Of a DNA stretch of 64,000 nucleotides, positions 20,231 to 31,960 are shown one piece after another. Origin of the DNA: Lolium rigidum (Eukaryota; Streptophyta; Magnoliopsida; Poales; Poaceae). The notes below the pieces were generated by a model that saw nothing but the letters and a program-made list of their open reading frames with translations, was not told where the DNA came from and did no database searches. The translations under genes and the position numbers were made by a program. The stretch is taken from NCBI RefSeq assembly GCF_022539505.1, contig NC_061510.1, forward strand, positions 272,313,687 to 272,377,686. The letters run 5' to 3'. Every line of letters starts with the position of its first letter. Position 1 is the stretch's first letter.

Positions 20231-23200
20231 ACAGTGTGCGTCTATTGCTCTTGCTCCTAATAATCCTTTGCAACAACATTTGGAGAATAGTGAGAGTGAA
20301 GTCTTTAGGGAAGAAAGAAATGAGCTTGATGAAATTTTCCTTCGTCAACCTATTCTTAAACATGACTTGCTAGTTGAAGATTTAGGTACAACACCACCAC
20401 CAAAGGAAGATCCTGTTTTTGATTTAAAACCATTGCCTGATAATCTTAAGTATGCTCATATTGATGATAAGAAAATATATCCTGTTATTATTAGTTCTAA
20501 GCTTTCAGATATTGAGGAAGAAAGGTTATTGGAAATATTGAAGAAACACCGAGGAGCTATTGGCTACACTCTTGATGACTTGAAGGGAATTTCTCCCTCT
20601 ATTTGCCAACATGCTATCAATATGGAAGATGATGCAAAACCTGTTGTTGAACATCAACGCCGTCTAATTCCGAAGATGAAAGATGTGGTAAGGAATGAGG
20701 TATTAAAAATTCTTGAAGCTGGTATTATATATCCTATTGCTGATAGTACATGGGTTAGTCCTGTGCATTGTGTTCCTAAGAAAGGAGGAATGACTGTTGT
20801 GCCTAATGATAATGATGAGCTCATCCCTCAAAGAGTAGTTGTAGGGTATAGAATGTGCATTGATTATCGAAAAGTTAATAAGGTTACTAAGAAAGATCAT
20901 TACCCTTTACCTTTTATTGATCAAATGTTAGAAAGGTTGTCTAAAAACACTCATTTTTGCTTTCTTGATGGTTATTCTGGGTTTTCACAAATTGTCGTTA
21001 AAACTAAAGATCAAGAGAAAACCACTTTCACTTGTCCCTATGGAACTTATGCTTATAGGTGTATGCCTTTTGGTTTATGTAATGCTCCTCGCTACTTTTC
21101 AAAGATGCATGTCTCGCTATTTTTCATGGCTTTTGTGAGAGTATTGTAGAGGTATTCATGGATGATTTTTCTCGTCTATGGGAATTCTTTTGATAATTGC
21201 TTGCGAAACCTTGATAAAGTATTGCGGAGATGTGAAGAAACTAACCTTGTTCTTAATTGGGAGAAGTGCCACTTTATGGTTAATGAAGGAATTGTATTGG
21301 GACATAAAATTTCCGAGAGAGGTATTGAAGTTGATAGGGCTAAAGTTGAAGCAATTGAGAAGATGCCCTATCCTAGGGATGTTAAAGGTATTCGTAGTGT
21401 TCTTGGTCATGCCGGGTTTTATAGGAGATTTATTAAAGACTTCTCTAAGATTTCAAAGCCTCTTACTAATCTTCTTCAAAAAGATGTACCTTTTGCTTTT
21501 GATGATGATTGTAAGGAAGCTTTTGAAACTCTAAAGAAAGCCTTAACAACTGCTCCTGTAGTTGAACCTCCTGATTGGAATTTACCTTTTGAAATTATGT
21601 GTGATGCTAGTGATTTTGTTGTAGGTGCTTGTTCTTGGACAGCGAGTAGATAAGAAATTAAATGTTATTCATTATGCTAGCAAAACTCTTGATGTTGCTC
21701 AAAGAAATTATGCTACAACTGAAAAGGAATTGTTAGCTGTAGTCTTTGCTTGTGACAAGTTTAGATGTTATATTATTGATTCAAAAGTTACAATTCATAC
21801 TGATCATGCTGCAATTAGATACCTTATGGAAAAGAAAGATGCTAAGCCAAGGCTTATTAGATGGGTGCTTCTCTTGCAAGAATTTGATTTACATATTATA
21901 GACATGAAAGGTGCTGATAATCCTGTTGCTGATAATTTGTCTAGATTGGAAAATATTGCTTATGATCCTGTTCTTGTTAATGATAGTTTTCCAAATGAAC
22001 AATTGGCTGTAATAAAGGTAAGCTCGCGAGATAGTCCTTGGTACGCTGATTATGCTAACTTTATTGTATCCAAGTACTTGCCTCCAACCTTTTCAGCTCA
22101 AAGAAAGGAGGAAATTCTTTTATGATTTGAGGCATTATTTTTGGGATGACCCACACCAATATAAAGAAGGAGTGGATGGTATTCTGCGAAGATGTGTTCC
22201 CGCATATGAACAACAAGAGATATTGAGTAAGTGTCATGGTAGTGTTTATGGAGGACATCACGCTGGAGATAGAACCGCGCAAAAGGTTCTACAATCGGGT
22301 TTTTATTGGCCAACTCTCTTCAAAGATGCAAGGAAGTTTATTTTATCTTGTGATGAATGTCAAAGGGTTGGTAATATCTCCAGACGCAATTAAATGCCTA
22401 TGAATTATACTCTTGTTATGGAACCATTCGATTGTTGGGAATTTGACTTCATGGGTCCTTTCCCTTCTTCAGAAGGTAACACTCATATACTTGTCGCTGT
22501 TGATTATGTTACTAAATGGGTGGAAGCCATACCTACAAAAAGTGTTGATGGTGAGACCTCTTTAAGAATGCTTTTAGATATTATTTTTCCTAGATTTGGA
22601 GTTCCTATATATATTATGACTGATGGAGGTTCTCATTTTATTCATGGTGGTTTTAGAAAAACTCTTGCTAAATATGGTATTAATCATAGAATTGCTTCCG
22701 CTTATCATCCTCAAACTAGTGGGCAAGTAGAATTATCAAATAGAGAGATTAAATCTATCTTGCAAAAGACTGTTAATAAATCTAGAAAGAACTGGGCTAT
22801 TAAATTGAAGGAAGCACTATGGGCTTATAGAACTTCTTATAAAAATCCCATGGGTATGTCACCGTATAAAATGGTTTATGGGAAAGCTTGTCATTTACCT
22901 TTAGAACTAGAGCACAAAGCTTACTCGGGTCGTAAGAGAACTGAATAAAGATCCTAAACTTGCCGGTAAGAAGAGATTGTTACAATTGAGTTCTCTAGAT
23001 GAATGGAGAAGTGAAGCTTATGAAAATGCTAAACTCTTTAAAGAGAAAGTTAAGAAATGGCATGATAGAAGGATTATCAAAAGTGAATTTAATATTGGAG
23101 ATAAAGTCCTATTGTATCGGTCTCGTCTCAGATTTTTTGCAGGGAAATTACTCTCAAAATGGGAAGGACCATATGTCATTGATGAGGTGTATCGATCCGG

Positions 23201-23381
23201 GGCAATTAAAATTAGCTCTCTACAAGGTAATGCCACACAAGTGGTGAATGGACAAAGACTCAAGCATTATATCTCTGGTGATTCTTATAATAAAGATGTT
23301 GATGTTATTCAAGTGGTAACTCCGGAAGCCTTCATCAAAGGCCAAGTTGACGATCCCGCGAGTTCGACTTTGAATAGGTAA
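20231..23381 (+). pseudogene. pol: Athila-like pol of element B (RT, RNase H, integrase)
   Basis: Polymerase polyprotein of a Ty3/gypsy Athila-like element, broken in several places. In order: a linker before RT (20231-20620); reverse transcriptase (about 20620-21400) with VSPVHCVPKKGG, RMCIDYRKVNK, FLDGYSGFSQI and the catalytic FMDD near 21155; RNase H (about 21590-21960) with [24 protein letters not shown] and HTDHAA; integrase with an HHCC finger (near 22215-22375), a core with EFDFMGPF and IMTDGGSHF, then [16 protein letters not shown], giving D-D-E; and a C-terminal basic domain with VLLYRSRLRFFAGKL. Frame changes occur near 21140, 21170, 21640, 22115 and 22930, and an in-frame TAA lies at 22391-22393. 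The protein cannot be made from this copy. Confidence 0.92.
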
Positions 23382-23693
23382 CAGTTCTGGTAAGAAAAAG
23401 TCCGCGTTTAACTTTCCGAACAATGTTTTTGCAACTTTTGGAAAATATGAAAAATTACGAGATCGAAACGGAGTGGAGGAGACGCACGAGGGCGTGCCCC
23501 CCATAGGCCGGCGCGGGCCCCAGCCTGGCCGCGCCGCCCTATGAGGAGGCCACCTCGTTGCTCCTCTCCGACTCTGGTTCGACCTGGTACTTTCCTTTTG
23601 TCGTGAAATTTTTTGCTGTATAATCCCCCGGACCCCTGGAGGTCCGTATATCGTTTTCTCGTCGTGTTTTGTTTCGAGCTGTTTCTGCCAGGA
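23382..23693 (+). other. Element B spacer between pol and downstream ORF
   Basis: Non-coding. It contains a GC-rich GGCCGGCGCGGGCC patch that is also found in the B LTR (32247-32265). The Helitron interrupts it at its right edge; element B resumes at 29654. Confidence 0.7.
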
Positions 23694-24343
23694 TCTGTCT
23701 TCTCTACTATATAAAAAGGAGGAACTTCCTCCGTTTTCTGCCATCATCTTTCGTCAACCATCGCTAATCCTATCGCTAATCCCGAATGGGCCATAATGGG
23801 CCGCATCGCTACATCCTAATCCTATCGGAGACATAATCATCTTACCATATAACCATCTTACAATCAGAGGCATTTTGTTTATTGCCATCATAACCATATT
23901 ACCTAAATGTCCAGCGTGTAAACAAAAATAGGAAACGTATAGAACTGGAAACCTATAAAATAGGAAACCTGCAGAATAGTGGACAGATAAGGAACAACGA
24001 TCAATAATAGTGCTTTGAAAGCAGGATATCCAGCGTGTAAACAAAAAGGCATAAAATCCATCTTACCTAAATAGAAACCTGACAAAAGGCATAAAATCTG
24101 GTTTCCTCCTAAAAAGAAAGCTCTATACTTGGTGATTTCTAGCCAATCCATCGACAACACCACCTACATCAAATTCGACATGTCTCAAATTCTTGAAATC
24201 TCCTAAAAATAAAGCTCCTTTGGGAAGGCAACATAATGACTACTTATCATCTTACCATAGAATAGGCTCAAATTCTGGGAAGGCAACATAATGACGAATT
24301 TATCATCTTACCATAGATAGCTCCTTTTCTGGGAAGGCAACAA

Positions 24344-24372
24344 TCTCTATCTCTACTAATTAAAAAGGGGGA
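24344..24372 (+). other. Second, internal Helitron 5' terminus
   Basis: TCTCTACTAATTAAAAAGGG resembles the outer 5' terminus at 23701. It interrupts a short direct repeat (GGGAAGGCAACA, also near 24218 and 24278), as expected of an insertion. No matching separate 3' terminus was found, so the inner and outer elements may share the end at 29653. Confidence 0.6.
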
Positions 24373-24734
24373 ACGAGTTCCGTCATCAGGCGGTCCGCCG
24401 TTCCTTCGTCAAATCTTCGTCAACTGATCTAGAATCGCCCTCACCAGCCTATGTGGGCCAAACCCAACAAGCCCAATTAATCCATGGCACCCTTTCCGCT
24501 CGTCAGCCAACATCAATTCCTCAAACATAGCTCAGTTTCAACCATCCTCAGTTAATGCTCGTGGTTACCTGGTTCCAAAATCACGGCCAACCCCTACCCT
24601 TATTGCCATCATCAACCACCATTACTTCCACCAAAAATTACTTCCAGCATTACCGTCCTAACAGCATATGTCTCCTTAGACCCCTGCTCGATCCTTCCAC
24701 GTGACCTGTCCTGAAGCTTCCTCCATGGCGACTT

Positions 24735-24821
24735 GATGCATTCTCCGTCACCCCGACTCAAGAGGGTGATGGCACTGTCACTTGTCCCGGCTCCTGCCGC
24801 CTTGCCTCCTACAATCACCAG
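24735..24821 (+). pseudogene. Possible captured exon in Helitron
   Basis: An open segment reading DAFSVTPTQEGDGTVTCPGS in one frame ends at ACCAG/GTAACC, a good splice donor. Helitrons in grasses commonly carry such exons. The source gene is not recognised. Confidence 0.3.
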
Positions 24822-25789
24822 GTAACCACGAAATCTCTCCTGCATCAAAACTGTGGTAGATCATTAACCAGTTCATGGATAATCATTTCTCTCATGTTAG
24901 ATTCCGCAACGTTGAGGAGTTGCACATGTACAACAGATCATGGGAGACAGCCGGAAGAATTATTTCTGGACGAATCTGAGATACTAGGAATGAAGATGTT
25001 ATCTACCGAGGCATCCTCGCTGACTGATCCGTGAGAATTATTTCTCGTCCCTACATCTTACAATGTCTTCATTGCTATTGCTATTGATATACAAAAGAGA
25101 AAAACTCGTCTTTCCATCTGATTTTCTTCCATCAACAATCTATTGCCCTGATCTATCTTCGCATGTGTTGTCACTGCTTCAATAACTATGCCAGCATGAC
25201 AATGCAGTACATGGAAGTGCAATATACATTTGAACATGTAAGCAGTTAATTTTTTTTTTGGATATTTGCAAAACAGACATTCCCACAGCTTAATATGCAT
25301 GGCTAATATCTTCAGAAACTTTCTCAGTAACTCTCCTAGAAGGTGGTACAGTTTAGAAATGTCGTGTAAAACAAATAATAAAGCATTCAGGCTTCTATTG
25401 TTCCGCACAAAATTAATGATGATGATATTATGTTTTACTATTTGATATATCATCTACCAGATTTAAATAATTCATTTCCACCGGATTTACTAAAATGCAT
25501 GGTGGCATTATTTCTCATGAAAAAAATCCCATGCATCGCTCGTCCGAAGAAAGCGCAAGCATTGACTAATTTGCAAGGGGTCATTGCTTTTGATTGCGAT
25601 GGTCATTGCTTCCAAGCATTTTGTTTTCTACTTGCTCAAGAAATGAATCAGCAATTTAACCAACTCTTTGTGAAATCAGAACAACAATGAATAAATGTAG
25701 AGGGACTAAAAATGTTCAAGTGCTTTCTCCAACTTACAGAATTGATGCACGAAAGGATCAGGTCGATGTGAGGACCCAACTCTCAATTC

Positions 25790-25867
25790 CTTTGCAGCCA
25801 AGCTCTCGAAATTGGTTTCCCTAAGGCTGTGAGGGGTGCCGCCAAGATTGACCTGAAGTTGAGTTAA
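25790..25867 (+). pseudogene. Possible captured terminal exon in Helitron
   Basis: A segment reading QALEIGFPKAVRGAAKIDLK and then a TAA stop follows a TTTGCAG splice-acceptor-like site. The family is not recognised. Either this is a captured 3' exon, or chance. Confidence 0.25.
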
Positions 25868-28054
25868 CTGAACTTACTAATGATGTCAATGCTAGCTGAA
25901 GTTTGTAGCAATGTCCAGGCAGGGCAGAAGTAAACTGAAGTTTGTCTTTTGCCAATTCATTACCTTGAACATGCATTGCGTGGCTTTAAGATCGGGCACA
26001 TGAATAATTGACATATGTTCTCTACCCAATCCAATAGCAACGGAGTGTTTGCAGCAGCAAGAACAAGGGCTTTGTCACTTTATGGCTAGCACGTTGTGAA
26101 CAAGAGCACAAAAGGTTGGTTGCTGATAGTCCTGGGTACATAATGTTAGCCGGATCCTAAATGAACTTGAGAAAAAATGCATATGATAATTAGCAGGGAA
26201 AATCTATCCGAAGCTGTCTCTAATTTTTTTCTCATAAAAAAGGTGGCTGTAGTGGACCAGCGGAAGCCAGTGTATCCAAGCTCATGTGGAGCGAGCTTTT
26301 TTTTTGCAGGGAAATGTGGAGCGAGTTAATCGGTAAAATATATACAAACTCATTGTGTGACATGTCACCTCTTTCTAACAATTTCATTTGTATCCAAGTA
26401 CATTGTATTTGTTTTCAGGATGTAGTCTCGGAAATTCAATTCGGCTCCCGGGTGCGTATGCTCCCTCTACCAACAAAACATATTTCGAAGTGTGGAAAAA
26501 TTTTGAAAAAAAATTCTACATGTACATCTCCATAATATATGTGTATGGGTCAAGTTTCACGAAAAAATAATATTTTTTGTGGCCTATGTAAAAAAGAGAA
26601 AACTTATCCTGTGAAAAGCATTGTTTTCAGCACTGAATTTTGTCTTTTTTACACACGTCACATGATAAGTTCATTTTTTATGAAACGACTTTGTGAGCGC
26701 GTAGCACATGAAGATGTACGTGCAAATTTTTTGTTTCAATTTTTGTGAAATTTAAAATATGTGTAAGATGCATTTCAAAATATAGGGAGCATATGCACCC
26801 ATGTTCCAAAACATCGCTCCCTAGTAGTCTGAGATATATTATGGTCGACATTTGTTTTCGTGAACTCTGTGTGCATAGTAACATTGTGCAGCCATGAACG
26901 AACAATAGGCTTCGCTGTAATTTGCACACACTTACTAAAAGTACTGCTATTACTTTCCTGCCTTATGTTTAACCTGGATTATATGTGCTCAGGTACAAGC
27001 CCTCTCTTATAACTACATGGTCAAGTTGGTTCAGTTGGAGATCGCAAGCCAAACAAATTGGTAAAATATGTTTATCAAAAGTAATCCTACTGTTCCGTAG
27101 AAAATATGTCATACATTTTTGCCTTTTTGCTACACAACCAACAAAAAGGGTTTGTACTTTTATCATGTTGATATGAATATGTAGCAAAATAACCTGTGAG
27201 CTGCTGACAATTAAATTCAATACATGAACCTGTGGTGGCAATCTATCTATCAACAGTCCTAATAGATGCAAAAACATCTTGCTGATTCCTAATTGTGATC
27301 GATGGTAGTTACTTTGCAAATTTTGAAAAGGTATGCACACATGTTGCTTTCCTCGGCCACTGAATTCTACTTAACCGAAGGACAACACTGAGTAAGTTAC
27401 TGCCTGGTTATAATTAAGATGAGAGATCACCTTCCCTAAAAATGACATAATACTTTCCCAGGTTGCCTTAAAAATAGAATTTCCGCCATAACAAATTGAC
27501 CTATGCAAACAATGAGCTATATATGCAAACAGCTACACCGGCGTAAATTGGTGGAGCCCGTCGACATATCGATTTGGTCTCGGGAAATTTTGATGAATAA
27601 TTCATGTTTACCATCTAATTAGCTTCTGATAAGGGACAATCGGGTTGGGAGAGCGGAATCATACCGAGCCGGATGTACCACTTCAGGGTGACGACACCTC
27701 CTCGGGGGGAAGAAGCCCTCGACCCCGCGGCGGGGAGGGTAGGTATCGTGCGACGCCTTCGTGTGGAGGGGAAGCGGGAAGGAGAAGCCGCGGCAGCGAA
27801 AGGGGACGGCGGCGCCGCATTGGCGGGGAGAGCTGACGGCCGCAGAATCGATGGACGGGTAGCTGCGTGCTTCCGGCCTGCAGCGGCTTCGCAACTACAC
27901 TAACTTCGAGCGGCAATGAAGAGGAGGAGACGAGGGGGCGTCTCTGCGCCTGGGGAAAGCATAGGAGATGGGGGACGCGTCGCTCCAGTGAGCTGTGCTC
28001 GGGCCGTCGGAACAGTCGAGAGGGGCGGTGGCGAGAGGATATGGTCTGAACTCT

Positions 28055-28074
28055 GAAGAGAGAGAGAGAGAGAC
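28055..28074 (+). repeat. GA microsatellite
   Basis: About nine GA units within the Helitron, next to a GC-rich stretch (27640-28050) that has open frames on both strands but no recognised domain. Confidence 0.8.
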
Positions 28075-28264
28075 TGATAGGTAGGTTAGTAGATAAGAAC
28101 ATATAAACATGGTGAGATTGGATGTAGTATCAGTGACGTACTGACGTTCAGCCTTAAAGTCACGCCTGGAGTTTGGATACATTTAGGCCATCCAAATCCA
28201 ATCCAACGTACAGGAGTGGATGCTAGCAAAAATTTCCCCACAGATGGTCGTTAGCCTGGAACTC

Positions 28265-28640
28265 TATTTACTCACAAAACGTTTGTTCGAATTCAATGAA
28301 ACTTCCCCATATTGCATAATAAAACATATAATATTTAATGGGTTTATTTCAAAAAATTGTGTAGTTTGTATTTTGAGTTTAAAATCTGGTCGTGAAATTA
28401 AAATGAGGTTTATTCATAAACAATATGCTTAAATCCGACGAAATTTTCACAGTATGCATAATGGAATATATAGGTTTTAATTGATTTTTTATTTTTCTTT
28501 GAAAATTGAATTTTAAGTTCAAAATTTGGTTGTGAAACTTAAAATGAGGTTTACTCACAACTGTAGAATCAAATCCAAAGAAACTTTTCCAAAATGCCTG
28601 ATGCAGTACATAAGGTTTACTAGATTGTTTACATTTTTCT
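28265..28640 (+). repeat. Imperfect AT-rich tandem repeat, about 135 bp
   Basis: About three diverged units sharing TTTACTCACAA / TTTATTCATAA, AATCCRAAGAAA-like and GCATAATRNANTATA-like segments, starting near 28265, 28400 and 28540. Non-coding and inside the Helitron. Confidence 0.5.
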
Positions 28641-28853
28641 AGGCATTTTTGAGCCATTTTAAAAAAATTAGTAGGATTTCAGTATCGTTTTGCAACATTT
28701 TAGCTATTTTAGCTTCACTTGCCAGTACTCCAAACTATAGGTTTTTTATTTTTTATCCCACTACAAACTGAAATGTTTAATAACTTACCCGCAAAAAGTT
28801 ATTGTGTCCCTCCTTATAGAAACACCTTATAGAAGGGAACAGGCAAAAAAATA

Positions 28854-28931
28854 CTCCCTCCTTGCCATAAAGAATGTAACATACATTCAGATTTACATAA
28901 ATCTAAGACTTCTTTTACGGAAAGGTTGGAG
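28854..28931 (+). mobile_element. Stowaway MITE, short
   Basis: CTCCCTCCTTGCC on the left and a degraded complementary right end (GGTTGGAG), flanked by TA at 28852-28853 and 28932-28933. The total is 78 bp. It is nested in the Helitron. Confidence 0.55.
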
Positions 28932-29017
28932 TACTAAAAATCAAGTGGAAGTTCATAACATAAAAGGCTACTTTTAGTAGTTTTGCATACCACCAAACAC
29001 CTGTCAGATTACATCAC

Positions 29018-29116
29018 AAGCCCGAGTCGGTGTACTCTCAAGATCAGTTGAATGAAGCTATCAAGGTTCATTACTTGAAAGAACATAAAGATTCTCGGTG
29101 TCTCGGATGTTGGTAA
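29018..29116 (+). pseudogene. Possible captured exon near Helitron 3' end
   Basis: A 33-codon segment reading KPESVYSQDQLNEAIKVHYL and ending in TAA looks coding in composition. Downstream, near 29264, a TTTGTTTGCGCAG/GTC acceptor-like site precedes another short open segment. The source gene was not identified. Confidence 0.25.
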
Positions 29117-29624
29117 TAAAAAAATCTATTGGTACATACACGAAGAGCATTGTCTACGAAGAGATCATTACATTATATGTGAGATATTTGGTACTCGTAC
29201 TTTCCATAATCGTAGTTCTATCTTTTTAATATATACTTAAATTTAGATTGTAATTTGTTTGCGCAGGTCAACTCTATTGTGGTACTCCATGATGTTGTCG
29301 GAATCGCCCGAGGTCAAGTGCGGGTCAGCTCTCTCATGTAGGAATGCAACTCAGACGTAAGAAATACTTGCTCATAGGGTTTACATGTCGCAAAACCGAG
29401 TGCGGCTTTCAGACGAGGAGTTCAGGGCATGCACCTGAAGTACATATTCAAAAGTGTTGTGTGCGGACTCTCCATGTATTTTATGCTCCCATGTATCAAC
29501 TATTATGTTTAATTTATTTCAATGTTGGTCTTGAGACAAAGTACCGTATCATCTATTTTGAGGTGTTCGTTGATGGTTGATGTTTATATTTTAACTATTT
29601 TGTGTTTCTTTACCTATTTTGTTA

Positions 29625-29653
29625 CCCGTGGCAACGCACGGGCATTTTACTAG
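29625..29653 (+). repeat. Helitron 3' terminal hairpin and CTAG end
   Basis: The stem CCCGTG/CACGGG with a 6-nt loop (29625-29642) lies 11 bases before the terminal CTAG (29650-29653), the standard Helitron 3' signal. Confidence 0.9.
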
Positions 29654-29669
29654 TTGATCTAGAAGCACC

Positions 29670-30164
29670 ATGGTCTCCAACAACAAGGACAAGGAGCCTG
29701 TGGAGGAAGATATTCAAGATCCCGAGCTAGAAGAAGAATTTAAGGAGGAAGTGAAGGGGATGTCGTCAACGAAAAGAAAGCGGCAATCTGTGAGGAGTAA
29801 GCCAATCTTGGTGGGATCGGTTAACACTGGACGTTCTTTTTCTCATAACATGCAGGGTCCTCTACCGCCTGCTCTTAGCCTCGACTCTTTCCCTGCTGTG
29901 GAGGAAGCATTACGGGTTACCGATGAGTTTTGTGATCAATACCGTGCTCTGAGAAGGGAGGTGGAGATACTTCAGGAGGAGAACAACCGACTCCGCAGAA
30001 TGCTGGAATATCACTCAATTCCCATCACAAGAACACCACCGCCATCTTTGGATAACAATGAATCTCTTCGAGTCTTAGTGCAGAATTGCCAAACTGAGAA
30101 GCTGAAGCTGAAGGAGATCTTTAAGAGTCGCAGGAACGGGCCATCGCCACCGCCGAAGGAGTAA
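29670..30164 (+). CDS. ORF downstream of pol in element B, function unknown
   Basis: A 164-codon intact ORF in the position where some Athila-group elements carry an env-like gene. The N-terminus is strongly acidic (EEDIQDPELEEEFKEEVKG), followed by a basic patch (STKRKRQSVRSKP) that could be a nuclear localisation signal. There is a predicted coiled coil near residues 90-115 (YRALRREVEILQEENNRLRR) and a second helical segment near 140-150. It has no signal peptide or membrane segment, so it is not an envelope protein of the usual kind. The ATG sits in ACCATGG context. It is uninterrupted while pol is broken many times. The Helitron sits 17 bp upstream, separating it from pol. Function unknown. 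Confidence 0.6.
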   Translation: MVSNNKDKEPVEEDIQDPELEEEFKEEVKGMSSTKRKRQSVRSKPILVGSVNTGRSFSHNMQGPLPPALSLDSFPAVEEALRVTDEFCDQYRALRREVEILQEENNRLRRMLEYHSIPITRTPPPSLDNNESLRVLVQNCQTEKLKLKEIFKSRRNGPSPPPKE

Positions 30165-31945
30165 TTCATCATCGGTATTAGCACCCCCTTGGTTTATTCC
30201 AAGCTTGGGGGAGTGCCGCGGTATCACATCATCACTATCTTTTACCTTTTTACTATCAAGTAGTGTCATATCATGAGTAGGGAAGTTATCATATAAGATG
30301 TGTTGCGGTATGGAAGTATCTCTCTTTTAGTGGTTATCTATGTATCCCTTGGTGTGAGTTATCGTTATGGAATATTAATGAGAAGTCTTATCATTTACAT
30401 ATTGCACATCTTATTTTAGTTTGCAATCTCTCTTATATGATTGATCTTGTTGTTAGTATTGGTATCACTTTGGGAGCATTGAGTAAATCTATTTGGTTTT
30501 GGCAAACTTAGCATTGGTCAATAGCAACAACACCTTGAGTTTGAGTAGAAAAGAGGAAACACATGTAGATATGTTATTATCTTTCTTGTTAGTTCCTAGC
30601 TTAGTATTCTGAAGTTAAAATTTGTTTGTGCTTACAAGGAAGATGCATGATTGTTTCTATCACATGTATATTTGTTTGTTTCCCTCAACTCTTATGCTTG
30701 CTAATTAACCTTGCTAGCCAAAGACCACATACCGAGAGGGAATACTTCTCGTGCATCCAAACCCTTAAACCAAACCTATGCCACCAGTGTCCACCATAAC
30801 TACCTATTATGTGGTATTTCCCTACCATTCCAAGTAAATACTTCATGTGCTACCTTTAAACAATTCAAAAATTATTACCTCTTATTTGTGTTAATGTTTT
30901 ATAGCTCATGAGGAAGTATGTGGTGTTTTATCTTTCAGTCTTGTTAGGCAGCTTCCACTAATGGACTAGTGGCTTCATCCACTTATCCTACAATTTTGCA
31001 AAAAGAGCTGGCAACGGGGTTCCCAGCCCCAAATTAATCAACTTTCATTAATAATTCTCTTCACATGTTTTGCCCTGATTCATCAGTAAGCAACTTAATT
31101 TTGCAATAGACACTCCTCCATGGTATGTGAAATGTTGGAAGGCACCCGAGGATTCGGTTAGCCATGGCTTGAGAAAGCAAAGGTTGGGAGGAGTGTCATC
31201 CTTAAATAAACTAAAGTACATGTGTAAACAAAAGAGAAGGGGGATGATCAACCTTGCTGGTAGAGATAACGTCCTTCATGGGAGCCGCTCTTTGGAGGTC
31301 TGTTTGGCAAGGGGGTTAGACTACTCACTACCATTCGTTGACAACAACAAACACCTCTCAAAACTTTACTTTTATGCTCTTTATATGATTTTGAAACTTA
31401 AAAAGCTCTAGCACATGATTTAATCCCTGCTTCCCTCTGCGAAGGGCCTATCTTTTACTTTATGTTGAGTCAGTAAACCTATTTCCCTCCATCTCAAGCA
31501 AGCATTTGAGTTGTTGTGATCAAACCATTTATATTGTGATCTACTTCATCATGTCTTTTATTCTTCCTTGTTTAGTACAAGTTTTATCCGAATGAATATA
31601 GCTTTGAAAGTTATCAATGATTATGAGGAGATTACTATGATTGAGTATGCAAGTTTATTATAAGCTTTAATATGAGAGCGCTGCTCAATAGATAAGTATA
31701 ATCGTTAACTCGTTCTCTGACCAAGAACAAAGTTTGCCATCACCAATTATGATTTCCTATGCACCTTTATTTGTGATTTCCTTCTACTTGTTTCAAGTTG
31801 AATTATATGAGGAAGTTGTCTACTAGAATGTCTTGTGTGAGTTAATATGATGCTTCTTGTCCGTATTTTATTTATCGACACTTCACTCCATAAAAATGTG
31901 GTCCTGTTTACCGAGTTCAGTTTCGCTTGGGGACAAGCGAAGTCT
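30165..31945 (+). other. Element B 3' non-coding internal region
   Basis: About 1.8 kb between the downstream ORF and the polypurine tract, AT-rich and without recognised coding sequence. A first polypurine-like motif (AAGCTTGGGGGAGTG) lies near 30202, just after the ORF. Part of the text near 30710-30860 resembles 8145-8290 in element A, showing that the two families share non-coding sequence. Confidence 0.7.
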
Positions 31946-31960
31946 AAGCTTGGGGGGAGT
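31946..31960 (+). other. Polypurine tract of element B
   Basis: AAGCTTGGGGGGAGT directly abuts the LTR start TGATACGTCC at 31961. Confidence 0.88.

Larger units (their letters stand above)
23694..29653 (+). mobile_element. Helitron inserted in element B
   Basis: A non-autonomous Helitron of about 6 kb. The 5' end is the TC-starting TCTACTATATAAAAAGGAGG region; the first base is uncertain within 23694-23701, and a start at 23694 would be preceded by A. The 3' end is a GC hairpin (29625-29642) followed by ATTTTACTAG, the CTRR terminus, then host T at 29654, which fits A/T insertion. Element B is continuous on both sides, proving insertion. No Rep/helicase is present. A second 5' terminus lies inside at about 24344. 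The interior is AT-rich with possible captured exons. Confidence 0.85.

Noticed and set aside
19806..20363. ORF reading across the N gap on the minus strand
   Set aside because: It contains the 100 N placeholder and LTR sequence, so it is not a real frame. The same holds for frames crossing 39696-39795 and 63698-63797.
28757..28770. CACTACAAACTGAA, similar to a CACTA end
   Set aside because: The similarity stops after CACTACAA, and no subterminal repeats or boundary are present.
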